This document shows positions 22,905 through 34,719 of a DNA stretch of 64,000 bases, piece by piece. Below the pieces are notes generated by a model. It was not told the origin of the DNA. It ran no database searches and saw only the letters and a list, made by a program, of their open reading frames with translations. The position numbers and the translations under genes were made by a program. The stretch is from Lycorma delicatula (lineage: Eukaryota > Arthropoda > Insecta > Hemiptera > Fulgoridae): positions 50,251,946 to 50,315,945 of the forward strand of contig NC_134465.1 in NCBI RefSeq assembly GCF_047948215.1, read 5' to 3'. How positions within the stretch are numbered: position 1 is the stretch's first letter; the number at the start of each line of letters is the position of its first letter.

Positions 22905-23300
22905 AAAATTTTAGCCATTTTCGAAGAATTCTATGCGCAATTAACTGATAATGAAAAAGAATACAGCTTTTTCCAACAAAACGGATCAACGTATCACACA
23001 TCAAACATTTCACTGAATCGCGTTCATGCAGCTTTCATAAAGGAATGAGGTGTCAGCAGAGGACGTGTCCTCCACGTTCCCCAGTATTGTCTACTTACGA
23101 TATTTTCCTTTGGGGCTACTTAAAAGAAAGAGTTTATCCCCACAATATTGATGAACTGATGGTGAACATTCAACGAGAAATCAACGCAACTGACAACAAC
23201 GTTTTGCGTCAGATGACTCTTAATATGATCAGTCTAGCCAAAAGTGCATCGATACCCAGGATGGTGATTTTGAACATATTTTGTAAGGCAATAACGTAAA
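22905..23300 (+). pseudogene. Tc1/mariner transposase relic M6 with an altered catalytic residue
   Basis: The frame fragment YSFFQQNGSTYHTSN aligns with the WFQQDGATCHT motif of M1-M3. The second catalytic Asp is therefore Asn here. After a stop at about 23046 the remainder CPPRSPVLSTYDIFLWGYLK aligns with WPPRSPDLTSTDYFLRGYIK; the third catalytic Asp is Val. The C-terminal helices follow (DELMVNIQREINA) to a stop at 23297-23299. It cannot be active. The likely end of the element is near 23435 (TTGCTCAATCTGTATTTTAG). Confidence 0.8.
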
Positions 23301-23470
23301 TAACTGCAACATTTAAATTACGTTGTATGTTTTTCTTATTTAATTTATCCGTATCATTCATAAAATTTCATTCCAACATAACTTACCGATTCTGCATCGG
23401 TTACGTTGTGGTTCTGTTTTATGTTGCTCAATCTGTATTTTAGAGTTCATATTATGTTAGCTGACTAACA

Positions 23471-24240
23471 GTTTCGGAAATATTATACTACATAGACGCG
23501 AAAGATGAGAAATACCTTCACCGTAAAATTCTCTCCCCAGTTGAGCTTCTGATGTTTTCAATATATAAGACATGAAGTATATTAAATGAGGAATAAAATT
23601 TTATTAAAGTAATACAGATATGTATGCAGTAATGAAAGTAATTTATTAAATTTAAAATAATTTAAGCAGTACTAAAACTTATGTTAACTATTATTAGAAC
23701 CAAAAAATACGCATGAAACAAGTTTATTTATTTAATCCTGAAAGTTACTGACGCTAGATGAAGATATTGCATAAGTAGGAGTAATAATATTTAAGTGTAA
23801 AAAAAAAAATAACACTAGTTGCTACGGTCTAAATGTAACCGCTGAAAAGAATTTTCCGAACTGTTATTCTCGGATATCCCGCAAAATATGCTTGTCAAAT
23901 AGATATAAAAAAATTGTTAAAAATAGTTATGAAATAATTAAAGTTTATTTAATTTTATACTAATAAATCAATAATAATAATAATATTTAATATAAAAAAA
24001 AGCTGACAACACACTTGTTTCTGGTGCACGGCTTACATACACTGCTTAAATTAAAATATTTATCATTTTATTTAAATAAAATATTTTTTATTTCATTTAA
24101 TTAAATTATTTTAACTAAAGCGTAAACAGTATTTAATTAACGGTGTTGCGATCCTAGCAGCGACGGTCGGCACCAACTAAACTAATGAAATTTCACAACT
24201 TAGATAGAATTAATTTTGCTAAAATGTTTAATGGATTGTT
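23471..24240. other. AT-rich spacer
   Basis: No gene was seen. A run at 23800-23812 and TA-rich stretches only. Around 24240-24310 a faint tRNA-like B box (GCGTTCGAATCCTAG) suggests another SINE relic. Confidence 0.45.
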
Positions 24241-24479
24241 GTAGCCGTGAGGATTAAGGCACCAGTAATTATAGTTCTTGGCGATCGCGTTCGAATCCTA
24301 GATAATTGTCAATTTTTTTTTTACATTTTAAATATGATTTACTTATTTCTACCGTTCACCTGTGACGTCACAACATACTGGATGACTACAACAGCATTTT
24401 GTTGGGATGGGAAGCGATTTTACAATTTTTTACAAAAGATTGTTACATTTTAATCGTTAATAAATACACTTAAGAAAAA

Positions 24480-24720
24480 TATTACCTTAATTAGACGAAA
24501 TCTCGAGATACTGAAGGTAACTTTGATCTACAGTCTTAACCCTTTGAGCTTTTAAGTTGAAAATTTAAGTTGCCCAATATATAGAAGTAATCTGACCAAG
24601 TTTGGTCAAAATCGGTCAAACAGTTCTGAAGATACTATAAGGTGATTTAGAGGGAAAACATACACATGTACATGCGTACATCCGGAAAAATTTTAAAATA
24701 AAATGATCTCGGTGTAAATT
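24480..24720 (+). repeat. Dispersed repeat, family Q
   Basis: This matches 41155-41370, sharing TTAATTAG-CGAAAT, CGAGATACTGA-GGTAAC, AGTAATCTGACCAAGTTTGG and TCAAAATCGGTC. Part of the same repeat borders mariner M1 at 5816. Confidence 0.8.
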
Positions 24721-25229
24721 TGAACCATCAAAGAATTAAAACTTGAGTTATTTTATTACAGATAAATAAAGTATATATATATACTAGATAACCTCATTAA
24801 ACAAAAAATATACTTTAAAATACAGCAAATGTCTATAAATACTTATTCCAAAAGATTGTTAAAAAAACTGCGCCGCGCTTTTATTTAACTAAATATTTTC
24901 ATTAATTTTAATTTTAAAATTTAATAATTATTAAATTTATTTATTTTTTATTTATTGGTTATTTATTAGATATTTATATAATTTATTTTTTACTTTTCAG
25001 TGCATTTTTATATTTGTTAATATATTATATTTTTTGGTTTAAAATTCTCAATTTGATTTAATTCTTATTTTTTTAGTTTTTAGAGGGTTTTTCTAATTTG
25101 TTTCCTTTTTTTATTAATGTTAATATTAATATTAATTAAATAAAAGCTTTTTTAAAAAATAATTTTTTATATGTAATCAAATATATTTTTGTTTTTTTGT
25201 AGTTTTTTTAAGACTAAAAAAAAATTAAA
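24721..25229. other. Very AT-rich spacer
   Basis: Dominated by TTTATT and TTAATT words. Nothing was recognised. Confidence 0.5.
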
Positions 25230-25234
25230 AATAT

Positions 25235-25515
25235 TTATTTTTACACATCGATGTTACATACGTGTACCAAATTTCAATCATTTTCATACGATAGTTCATG
25301 AGAAATGAAAATTTTCAACTAAATGCGTGAATTTAGCGTAGGGGTAGTGCGTGGGGGTGGGTCATATCAAATTCTGACACCGTAGTGGTGTATTGTCATC
25401 GAAGTTACATATGTGTACCAAATTTCATTGATTTTCATACGATATAATCAAAAGATATAGCAGTTGCAAGATTTGATTATTTCTAAAGCGAGTTAAATAA
25501 AAGCTTTTAAAAAAA
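25235..25515 (+). repeat. Dispersed repeat, family Y (two related units)
   Basis: The block GTTACATACGTGTACCAAAT with TTCATACGATA occurs at 25251 and again, as GTTACATATGTGTACCAAAT, at 25403. The second unit continues as at 2728-2900. Confidence 0.75.
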
Positions 25516-25797
25516 AATATGATCGTATAAGCTTCCCGTGATTTATTTCTATAAATAATAGATGTAAGGATTAGAAAATAGATCTTGTAATTTTTTTATC
25601 GCTTAAATGTTTAATTATTTATAGATAAATGAATAAATAAAATGACTTAATAAAAAATATAGAATATCGAATTTTTTCAGTTAACTTTTTTGTTTTATCT
25701 TTTCTTTAAAAACCATTTTTCTTTTCTATGGTTCAACATTAAAAATCAATATTATTGCGTGTCGGTGCGGGTATCAAGCAACAGTGGTTGCAACTTA

Positions 25798-25798
<1 letters not shown>

Positions 25799-25841
<43 letters not shown>

Positions 25842-25850
25842 ATGTGTGTT
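25799..25850. repeat. (TA)n(TG)n microsatellite
   Basis: TA repeats run into TG repeats. Confidence 0.95.
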
Positions 25851-26410
25851 TAAAATAAATGTAAAGAAAGATGCGGGCGATAAAAAAAATGTTTTAACTT
25901 GTACACTAAAAGTAGAAATTTGCTAGAGATAAGGGTAAGAGTAGATATGTTTTTGTTCATAATATAAACGGACTTTATGATGTTATGCAGGTTAATTTGT
26001 TCGTTAAAATTAAGCGTCGTTATACGTATACGTTATATGTCAAATGTTAAGTTTACTCAGTATTTATATGTACGTGTGTGAATGCAATTTTTCTCTAATT
26101 GTTATCTCTTCGGTACTGTGTTTTCTCTTTTATTTTCTTAAAAAAAAGAAGTGAAATGAATTTATCTAATTTAAATGAAAAAGGTGTTAAAAAGTATTTT
26201 AATTTTTAGAATTATACATACGTACACAGAAACCTTTTTAACCTAAATTGTATAATTTGATAATGTAAACTTTTGGACTTCTCGTGCAAATGACCATACG
26301 TCAAATGAATCCCCGTATAGGTTACTATCAATCCACATGTCGTGTGTTTAGTCCTTACTAAATGACCGGTTCTTCCACAGTTGAATTCGATCAACACTCA
26401 GAGGTTCTCC
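25851..26410. other. Spacer, nothing recognised
   Basis: Moderate AT content, a 61-codon minus-strand frame with no family resemblance, and no repeat copy in the window. Confidence 0.45.
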
Positions 26411-26415
26411 GCAAT

Positions 26416-26545
26416 CCCTTTTTTCTTTTTTTTACCCTTAGGTATTGCTTTAGAGGATGACATGAATAACAAGTAGCGTATGCCATGCCTGACCGGGATT
26501 CCAAACCGGGACCTCTGGATGAAAGGCCGAGACGTTGGTTGTACC
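26416..26545 (-). mobile_element. tRNA-derived SINE, family S, degenerate
   Basis: The minus strand has CGTCTCGGCCTTTCATCCAG and a damaged B box (GGTTTGGAATCCCGG), then the family body. The first bases of the head are missing. Confidence 0.7.
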
Positions 26546-26881
26546 AAACCTGAAGAATCCAGAGTCACTTGCTATTTTGACAGAACACACATTATCCTCC
26601 TGCTAAAACATATCACTATGGAACCAGAGACGGATCCAGCAACTGAATTTGGAAGGCCATTGGAGACAAGGGGGTCACATTTTCGTACTCCCTTCTAATT
26701 TGGTCGGGTATATAATATTTCATACATTTTTATTGGATATATATGATATTCTGAACCATTTTTAAACACGAAAAATCATGTAACCAATCATTAGTATTGC
26801 TGTAAAAAAGGCATAAAGGGACGGTATCCCAAAACCAGGAAAGGTCTTATGTTTCTTCAATCTTATTTTAATTTATAAAGA

Positions 26882-27199
26882 TTAAGCTGTAAGTTCTTCT
26901 TATTCTTTTTCCTGTTTAACCTCCGGTAATTACTGTTCAGATAATACTTCAGAGGATGATATGTACGAGTGTAAATGAAGTGTAGTCTTGTACAGTCTCA
27001 GTTCGACCATTCCTGAGATATTTAGTTAATTGAAACCCAACCATCAAAGAACACCGGTATCCATGATCTAGTATTCAAATCCGTGTAAAAATAAGTGACT
27101 TTACTAAGACTTGAACGCTGAAACTCTCGACTTCCAAATCGGCTGATTTGGGAAGACGCGTTCACCAATAGACCAACCCGGTGGGTTAAGCTGTAAGTT
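26882..27199 (-). mobile_element. tRNA-derived SINE, family T, complete with target-site duplication
   Basis: The 14-bp TTAAGCTGTAAGTT flanks it exactly at 26882-26895 and 27186-27199, giving element limits 26896-27185. On the minus strand the order is tRNA-like head (ACCGGGTTGGTCTATTGGTG, then the B-box region GCGTTCAAGTC), a unique body (GGATACCGGTGTTCTTTG) and a tail ending GGAGGTTAAACAGGAAAAAG. It is the reference copy for this family in the window. Confidence 0.92.
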
Positions 27200-27319
27200 A
27201 TTCGAAGTGATCATCACAGGGGACTCCAGAAGCTATGTTAACTTTAAGTTACGACTTTATAGACCTAACTGCCAAGTAAACAATCAAAATTATAATTACA
27301 CTAATTTAAGATGGGATAA

Positions 27320-27990
27320 AACCATCTGATGTGGACACCACGTGACTTCCTTGTACGCCTATTAAATTACATATACACATTTTTAAAAGTACATAAAATT
27401 ATATTTCATTTATATCTTCTGATTTTTTTTTTATATTTCTTTTTTTACTGTTATTATTGAATTATTATTTATTGTAAACATTTTCTTACAATCACAGGTT
27501 AATAATTATTAATATATTTGAATTTAAAAAAAAGAAACCATAGTCGAATTCGAACCGATGTGTTTTCCCCTTTTAAGATCAAAATATTTCATTAATTAAA
27601 ATTTTATTTGGCTATAACTCTGAAACGAATGAAAATAAGTACCACTTATGATATATTGTTGAAATTCTCTCAATTATGGCTTATAACTGCAGTTAAGAAA
27701 CATACAAAATCCAAATTGTTTTGGAATTTTGGCTTTTTAGTCAAGTAGATTCCAATCAAAAGGAGAGGTACACAACTAGATATTACAATAGCTCTAAATC
27801 CAAAATTTCAACATCGTACGGTTCTAATCGTTTTTTAGTTATTACGAAATACATACGTACAAATGTCACACCGAAACTAGTCAAAATGTATTCAGGGATG
27901 GTCAAAATGGATATTTCCGTTGAAATCTGAAAACCGAAATTTTTCGCGATCACAATATTTTCTTTTTTGGTACTAGGAAGTAAAAATTAA
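27320..27990 (+). repeat. Dispersed repeat family Z, copy 2
   Basis: This runs from ATCTGATGTGGACACCACGT to the GTACTAGGAAGT terminus and parallels copy 1 throughout. The terminal inverted repeat has one change on the right. It is non-coding. Confidence 0.85.
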
Positions 27991-28380
27991 AGGGACACCT
28001 ATGTTTTATGATAAAAAATTATTGTATTCAAACTAGTTTAACTTTGCAACCAAGAGGCTTGGAGAGACAAATAAAAGAAAATATTAAAACTTGAATGCTC
28101 TATTTTTTGACAGTATACGTCAGATTTCAAAAATCATCAACTTAAAAAAGAATCAGTGAGAAGAAAAGTTGTAAAATGTTGAAAGTTTTTCTTCGTGTTG
28201 GATCGAGCCCATGGGGAAAACAAAAGTTTTTCATTAAACTGCATTAAAATCGTTTAAAAGCTTAAAACTTTAGCTTTAATTTCCTTTGTTTTATGTCTGT
28301 ACAATATATCTGAACCGAAATATTCCAGTTTAAAGAGAAAAGGCTATTTTTGTCTTTATTGCTGAACATCTCCCGATCTA
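27991..28380. other. Spacer, nothing recognised
   Basis: No long frame, no known repeat. Confidence 0.45.
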
Positions 28381-28399
28381 AGCAAAGTATTGAAACAAA

Positions 28400-29640
28400 T
28401 AAATATGAAAATGAAAGGGTTTTGATCTAGCCGATTTAGCTTTATCGAAAATTAGTTTGCTTGGCATTTCTCCAGCCACCAACCCGTTCGGTCGCTCTAA
28501 AGCATAAGACCTAATGTCTGTGCCACAAACGGCTACTGAATCTCGAAACAATTTAGGGACCAGTGTTTTAACCGGCTCCTAGAGCTTACCTAATAATGTG
28601 AGCGAATTAAGCATGGTACCATACACCACTCGCTTGCATGTCTCACCACCCACATATTACTAAAATGGGTAGGCGCACCCCATCAACTACTAAAACATAT
28701 GTGACTATCAATAATTAATTTATCTCGTCAACGATAGCAGTTCGCTGCCACGCCTAGGTCGCTGAATGCCAGCAAGTACTTATCCACCATTAAGCGCTTG
28801 GAGACTTAATCTGGCTGGTAGCCAGCCATTTCTTACAGCAGCGCGGTAGGAGTCTTTCCCGTAGGTAAACTGCTGATGTCGTTTGAATAAAGCAACCCCA
28901 TCAAGGAACTCCCACACGGTCCGACAATGAGGCTGTCGCTACATTGACTCGCCCCTTGTGAGTGCCAATTTTCCCCTTGACCTCTAAGTTCCAGAGTGCC
29001 CTGATTTCTAAACCCCCCCCCCAAATGCTGGGCAGTCGATCATTATGTTCGTTCGACTGGACCTCCCCGCAGATGCATAGCTCATCAGCTGCCAAGTGGA
29101 ACCGAAACAGATATTGGTTTAAATTTACATGGTTGGAGAACACTCGAGCTCCCGTTGCTCTTAAAAACGAAGGAGAGGCATACCATCCCCTCAGATCCTG
29201 TTTAAATCTATACAAGGACCTTCCCTTAGTCGTGGTATGCCATTCTTGCTGCCATGCATCCATCGCGACGCTGTAAAGCCTCCTCCGCAGGCGGGTGATG
29301 GACAACTGTTCGAAATTTAGAACCGGTGCGTTGAGATTACCGTTCCGCTCCGGTACAGGCTCGGCTCGAAACCGCATCCCAAATACGTCGGCCTTCCTGC
29401 CTCTTTGTAATTTCCCGAACTTTCACCGCTAAATCGATTGGAAGGGCCTTTTCCCATACAGTGGTAGCCTCGTAGGAGGTTGTTTTAATAACACCAGTGC
29501 ACACAATTAAGGCTCTACGCTGGGCACTTCTTAAATTTTGAATAACTGCTCGATTTCTTTCCAACCTATACGCCCAAACGGACGGCGCGAAAGAGGGCAT
29601 ACTTTCGAAGACATCTCGGTACACCATGGAGCATTAACGG
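28400..29640 (-). mobile_element. R1-like LINE, 5'-truncated, with C-terminal domain and 3' UTR
   Basis: A GC-richer block on the minus strand. The upstream part (29627-29337) encodes the post-RT region, for example LRSAQRRALIVCTGVIKTTS and ATTVWEKALPIDLAVKVREI. A frame shift leads to 29377-28901, with MDAWQQEWHTTTKGRSLYRF and a CCHC zinc-knuckle beginning CICGEVQSNEH. The knuckle continues only in another frame (IDCPAFG), next to a run of about ten C residues at 29012-29021. About 430 bp of untranslated sequence follows, its 3' limit not sharply defined. Such W..EW..S.KGR and C-terminal zinc-knuckle layouts are typical of R1/I-group LINEs. Confidence 0.8.
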
Positions 29641-29906
29641 CAAATTGTGAGGTCTTTAATGTAACGTTGCAGTGTTTGGCTTTTGTTCATTTTGTTCCTG
29701 TGTATTGAAATCTTTAAAGATTGAGACTGCAACACCTATCACCCCCTCTCAGCTTAATCCTTAATTATATAATAAATGTATAGATACAAATGTAATTTTT
29801 TGAAAGCAATTTTAATAAAAATACTTCTAAATATGATTAAATATACGTTTTAATTGTTCTCATTTAATATGTAATTTTCATCTCAGAAACAGGATATACC
29901 ACGTTT

Positions 29907-29975
29907 AAAAATAATAATTGCTATTGCTGCTTTTAAGAGCGCATCTTAAAAACAGCAATTGCAATTATTATTTTT
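29907..29975. repeat. Hairpin: 32-bp arms, 5-nt loop, next to LINE copy D
   Basis: The arms 29907-29938 and 29944-29975 pair with two mismatches around the loop GCGCA. The right arm ends at the very base before the proposed left target duplication of LINE copy D. Confidence 0.9.
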
Positions 29976-31917
29976 AACAGACGTAGAAAATATAAGAATG
30001 CTAGTGATGAAGAAAGTAAAAGGAACTATCGGCAATTAAGAAATGCTATAAACAGGAAGTGCAAACTGGCGAAAGAAGAGTGGATTAAAGAAAAGTGTTC
30101 AGAAGTGGAAAGAGAAATGAACATTGGTAAAATAGACGGAGCATACAGGAAAGTTAAGGAAAATTTTGGGGTACATAAATTAAAATCTAATAATGTGTTA
30201 AACAAAGATGGTACACCAATATATAATACTAAAGGTAAAGTCGATAGATGGGTGGAATATATTGAAGAGTTATACGGAGGAAATGAATTAGAAAATGGTG
30301 TTATAGAGGAAGAAGAGGAAGTTGAGGAGGATGAAATGGGAGAAACAATACTGAGATCTGAATTTAAGAGAGCATTAAAAGATTTAAATGGCAGAAAGGC
30401 TCCTGGAATAGACGGAATACCTGTAGAATTACTGCGCAGTGCAGGTGAGGAAGCGATTGATAGATTATACAAACTGGTGTGTAATATTTATGAAAAAGGG
30501 GAATTTCCGTCAGACTTCAAAAAAAGTGTTATAGTCATGATACCAAAGAAAGCAGGGGCAGATTAATGTGAAGAATTCAGAACAATTAGTTTAACTAGTC
30601 ATGCATCAAAAATCTTAACTAGAATTTTATACAGAAGAATTGAGAGGAGAGTGGAAGAAGTGTTAGGAGAAGACCAATTTGGTTTCAGGAAAAGTATAGG
30701 GACAAGGGAAGCAATTTTAGGCCTCAGATTAATAGTAGAAGGAACATTAAAGAAAAACAAACCAACATACTTGGCGTTTATAGACCTAGAAAAGGCTTTC
30801 GATAACGTAGACTGGAATAAAATGTTCAGCATTTTAAAAAAATTAGGGTTCAAATACAGAGATAGAAGAACAATTGCTAACATGTACAGGAACCTAATGT
30901 TTTTAAACATAATGTTTTTAATGTTTTTAAACATTTTTTTTAACAGCAACAATAACAATTGAAGAACATAAGAAAGATGCCCTAATAAGAAAGGGAGTCC
31001 GACAAGGATGTTCCCTATCGCCGTCACTTTTTAATCTTTACATGGAACTAGCAGTTAATGATGTTAAAGAACAATTTAGATTCGGAGTAACAGTACAAGG
31101 TGAAAAGATAAAGATGCTACGATTTGCTGATGATATAGTGATTCTAGCCGAGAGTAAAAAGGATTTAGAAGAAACAATGAACGGCATAGATGAAGTCCTA
31201 CGCAAAAACTATCGCATGAAAATAAACAAGAACAAAACAAAAGTAATGAAATGTAGTAGAAATAACAAAGATGGACCACTGAATGTGAAAATAGGAGGAG
31301 AAAAGATTATGGAGGTAGAAGAATTTTGTTATTTGGGAAGTAAAATTACTAAAGATGGACGAAGCTGGAGCGATATAAAATGCCGAATAGCACAAGCTAA
31401 ACGAGCCTTCAGTAAGAAATATAATTTGTTTACATCAAAAATGAATTTAAATGTCAGGAAAAGATTTTTGAAAGTGTATGTTTGGAGTGTCGCTTTATAT
31501 GGAAGTGAAACTTGGACAATCGGAGTATCTGAGAAGGAAAGATTAGAAGCTTTTGAAATGCGGTGCTATAGGAGAATGTTAAAAATCAGACGGGTGGATA
31601 AAGTGACAAATGAAGAGGTATTGCGGCAAATAGATGAAGAAAGTAGCATTTGGAAAAATATAGTTAAAAGAAGAGACAGACTTATAGGCCACATACTAAG
31701 GCATCCTGGAATAGTCGCTTTAATATTAGAAGGACAGGTAGAAGGAAAAAATTGTGTAGGCAGGCCACGTTTGGAGTATGTAACACAAATTGTTGGGGAT
31801 GTAGGATGTAGAGGGTATACTGAAATGAAACGACTAGCACTAGATAGGGAATCTTGGAGAGCTGCATCAAACCAGTCAAATGACTGAAGACAAAAAAAAA
31901 ACAAAAAAAAACAGACG
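29976..31917 (+). mobile_element. RTE-like LINE copy D, longest copy, 5'-truncated
   Basis: This runs from about 29984 to the poly(A)-like tail ending near 31909. AACAGACG at 29976-29983 and 31910-31917 is a probable 8-bp target duplication. The copy covers the linker before the reverse transcriptase, the whole RT domain and the C-terminal tail, but not the upstream endonuclease. It ends with the family hairpin CAGTCAAATGACTG and AGAC before poly(A). Confidence 0.9.
29984..31887 (+). pseudogene. Reverse transcriptase (ORF2) of LINE copy D, disrupted
   Basis: In order along the frame: linker (YRKVKENFGVHKLK), RT blocks NGRKAPGIDGIPVELL, VIVMIPKKAGAD, EDQFGFRKSIGTREAI and LAFIDLEKAFDNVDW, then VRQGCSLSP, the catalytic box FADDIVILAES, KNKTKVMKCSRNN, and the tail LYGSETWTIG to SNQSND. 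Two lesions break it. A Lys codon became TAA at 30564-30566, a change shared with copy E. A ~50-bp insertion at about 30895-30943, built from two copies of ATGTTTTTAAACAT, shifts the frame. The portion 31042-31887 (281 codons) is intact. Confidence 0.92.
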
Positions 31918-32418
31918 GTAAGTTTAAAAATTTTGGGGACGCTAGAAAGTTTTTGATCCTCAATTTGGGCTGTGTGCGCCCACCGTAATGATATCCATTG
32001 AACCATCCATAATGTAATCCATATGAACTAATTGAATCCTAAAACGAAAAGATTTACAAAAAAACCCGATGTCTTATTTTTGATATGATCACCATAGTTT
32101 TAATATAGCTGTTCTAGCTATATTCGCCGGAAAAGTAAGTATATTAAAATTCAAGTAAATTCTAAGAAAATATCTTTACCAAAATTATAAAAAAATGAAC
32201 CGAACTTAAATCCAAGATATGGTTGTTGGATCAATACGGTATCAGTTTCACATTACTCGTATACAAATATAACTAAATAATACGTACTATTTTTTTATGT
32301 ATTTATATTGATAAAAACGTAATAAATAAAGTTAAAAGAAAAAAAAAAACAACAAAATACCACTTTAAAATACAATGCCTACTCATGTCAAAACAAAATA
32401 AATCAACAATTTCCTCTT

Positions 32419-32420
<2 letters not shown>
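31918..32420. other. AT-rich spacer
   Basis: No gene or repeat copy was recognised. Confidence 0.45.
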
Positions 32421-32423
<3 letters not shown>

Positions 32424-32455
<32 letters not shown>

Positions 32456-32747
32456 ATTTAATGTTAAAATCTTGTAATAGATTGTTTTGTAATATACCAT
32501 AGTTACTAAAGAAAATAAATATTTCTTTTATTTGCGTAGGCCTGTATATTCACATATATATATATATTTTTCTTATCTACAATCATGTGTTTGTACTTTG
32601 TAAATCTTTTTTTTTTATTTATATCCACATTAATATAAATTTTCTTGTAAGTAGGAAAAATAAGGTTACATGAAGAAATAAATAGTAATTAAAAATATAA
32701 TCCGTAATAAAATATAATACGGAATTTTATATATATATATATATATA
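32424..32747. repeat. AT-rich region with (TA)n tracts
   Basis: TA runs lie at about 32424-32452, 32556-32568 and 32729-32747. The last abuts mariner M3 and supplies its TA target. Confidence 0.8.
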
Positions 32748-34075
32748 CAGGGTGTCCCATATAAAACTCAACCCAACCTTATATTGGTAGGTATTGAAAT
32801 AATAAAAATGCATGTGTAAATGTAAATGTAATTTTTATTATTATCATTCATTACCTTACATGTAGAGTAAATGTTGGAAGTGGCCGCCATCTTCTTGAAT
32901 ACAAGCTTCAATTCTTTTTACAGCGTTTCTTGCAACTTTTTTAAAAGTTTGTGGCTGGATATTTAATACAGCTTGTTCAATGTTGACTTTCAATCGTTCA
33001 AGTGTTCGTGGTTTGTTGCTGTAGGCTTTTTCTTTGAGGTAACCCCGTAGAAAAAAATCCGCCGCAGTCAAATCTGGAGATCTTGGTGGCCACAAGCCTC
33101 GACCGATAACACGATTACCAAAGAATTCCTCGACGAAATCAGAAGTTGAACCTGCGTAGTGCGATGTCGCACCGTCATGTTGTAGCCACCAGTGTCTGTC
33201 TTCCTCTTCCAAGAGTGCGATGAACTGAAATAAAATATCCTGATATCATTCTGCATTAATGGTGTACTCGAAAAAAATAGGACCGATTATTTTCTTCCGC
33301 GATATCGCGCACCACACGCCCAACTTCTGTGGGTGTAATTGTTTTTCGTTATAAACGTGGGGATTTTCAGCGCTCCAAATTCTACTGTTTTGGCTGTTTA
33401 CGTAGCCATCCAAATGAAACCGTGCTTCATCTGTGACAAAATAATGAATCCATAACATTAATTCCCTCACGCAGAAATCGACGGAACCATTGACAATATT
33501 GTAGCTGTTTTTCTTTGTCGGGCTCAAGAAGTTGATGAACCGTTTGAATGCGTAATTGTAATTGTTTGGTCGCCCGATTAACAGTTGATTTAGACAAATT
33601 AATTTCAGCAGACAAACGTCTGATCGATTTATTTAGCGAGGCGAGTAATCGGTCTTTGATTTCAGTGACTGTATCTGTATTCAACACTGACGCAGATCTT
33701 TTGTGTTCCTTGTTATTAACAGAAGCGGTCTCTCTAAATTTTGCGACTAACCTTAATACTGATGTTTTGTTAGGAGCTGGTTTATCTGGGTACTTATGGC
33801 GAAACAAATCTTGCACTCCAACCGCTGATTTGAGTCGTACTGAAGTACGACTCGACAATGAAAATACGTTCATCTAGCGAAAACACCATCTTGTCTCTAG
33901 CAATTCACTGAACGTTATGATTGCATTGTTGTTACAATCGGTAGTGTTCTACTGCGTCGCCGCGATGTTCAGATGTTGGACGAGTCCATTTCAGTAACGA
34001 GTAGGGGAGTAATCTTGACTTTTGAAATTTCATGGATGAGTGATTGATTGGTTGCGTTTTATATGGGACACTCTG
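32748..34075 (-). mobile_element. Tc1/mariner-superfamily element M3, both ends present
   Basis: A TA dinucleotide lies on both sides (32746-32747 and 34076-34077). The ends form terminal inverted repeats, CAGGGTGTCCCATATAAAAC on one side and CAGAGTGTCCCATATAAAAC on the other. The length of 1328 bp is normal for the superfamily. It sits within repeat family R. Confidence 0.93.
32856..33873 (-). pseudogene. Transposase of M3, frameshifted, one stop
   Basis: The N-terminal DNA-binding region (33873-33427: RTSVRLKSAVGVQDL, then ETASVNNKEHKRSASV) is a helix-turn-helix type. The catalytic core is in another frame: DEARFHLDGYVNSQNSRIW (first Asp), WLQHDGATSHYAG (second) and WPPRSPDLTAADFFLRGYLK (third), with 33 residues between the second and third Asp. 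A TGA at about 33246 interrupts the core. The run KKIIGPIFFEYTINAE precedes it. At 33832-33853 a small inverted duplication has altered the N-terminal region. Confidence 0.9.
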
Positions 34076-34077
34076 TA

Positions 34078-34246
34078 TAAAGAACATGTCCTGACCGACT
34101 GATTCATCAACGCCCAGCAAAAACTACTAAACATAAATTAATCAAAGTTTGTATACATGTTCTTCTTACGGCGTAAGTGCAAACTAAGAAAGGATTTATG
34201 AAATTCTGAGTTTAAAGGATTAAAACGGAGTAACAATGAATTGTAC

Positions 34247-34291
<45 letters not shown>

Positions 34292-34440
34292 TTTTTCGAT
34301 AACAAATGAAGATATCAACTTGATTTTTTGTGTGTTTAATCTTCATGTGAATATCTAAAAATCAATTTCTAATTTTATTGAAATTACGAGTTTAAAGTAT
34401 TAAAAATTGTACGTGCGACGCGACTAGTTTCATCCACCTC
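34078..34440 (+). repeat. Dispersed repeat, family R, with a 41-nt T run
   Basis: This matches 16380-16690 on the other strand. A pure T run of 41 nt (34249-34289) lies inside at a position that is only a short T run in the other copy. Confidence 0.8.
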
Positions 34441-34484
34441 CGGTTACTTGACTAAAAAACGTAAAAGTAATTAAACAAATTACT

Positions 34485-34512
34485 TATGAGGTGACTTAAC
34501 GGTCACCTCATA
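34485..34512. repeat. Hairpin: 11-bp perfect arms, 6-nt loop
   Basis: TATGAGGTGAC, then TTAACG, then GTCACCTCATA. Confidence 0.93.
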
Positions 34513-34719
34513 GTGGTGTTTGTCGAGTAACGTTAAGAATCGGGTAAAACACATTTTTACCCGTCCTACGTACAGGTAACCAGTTGTAACTAATATTTTT
34601 AAGATGGAGGCCGACTGTTTTGAAAATGTTTAAAAACCCACGACGAAATAAACCGAAAGTAAAACCTATTAATTAGGAAGACTTAGAAACATTCAAAAAC
34701 CGTTTTGAAGAAACATACC

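Noticed and set aside
30026..31395. Long open frames on the strand opposite LINE copy D
   Set aside because: They are mirror frames of the reverse-transcriptase gene; equivalent mirror frames occur opposite every other copy.
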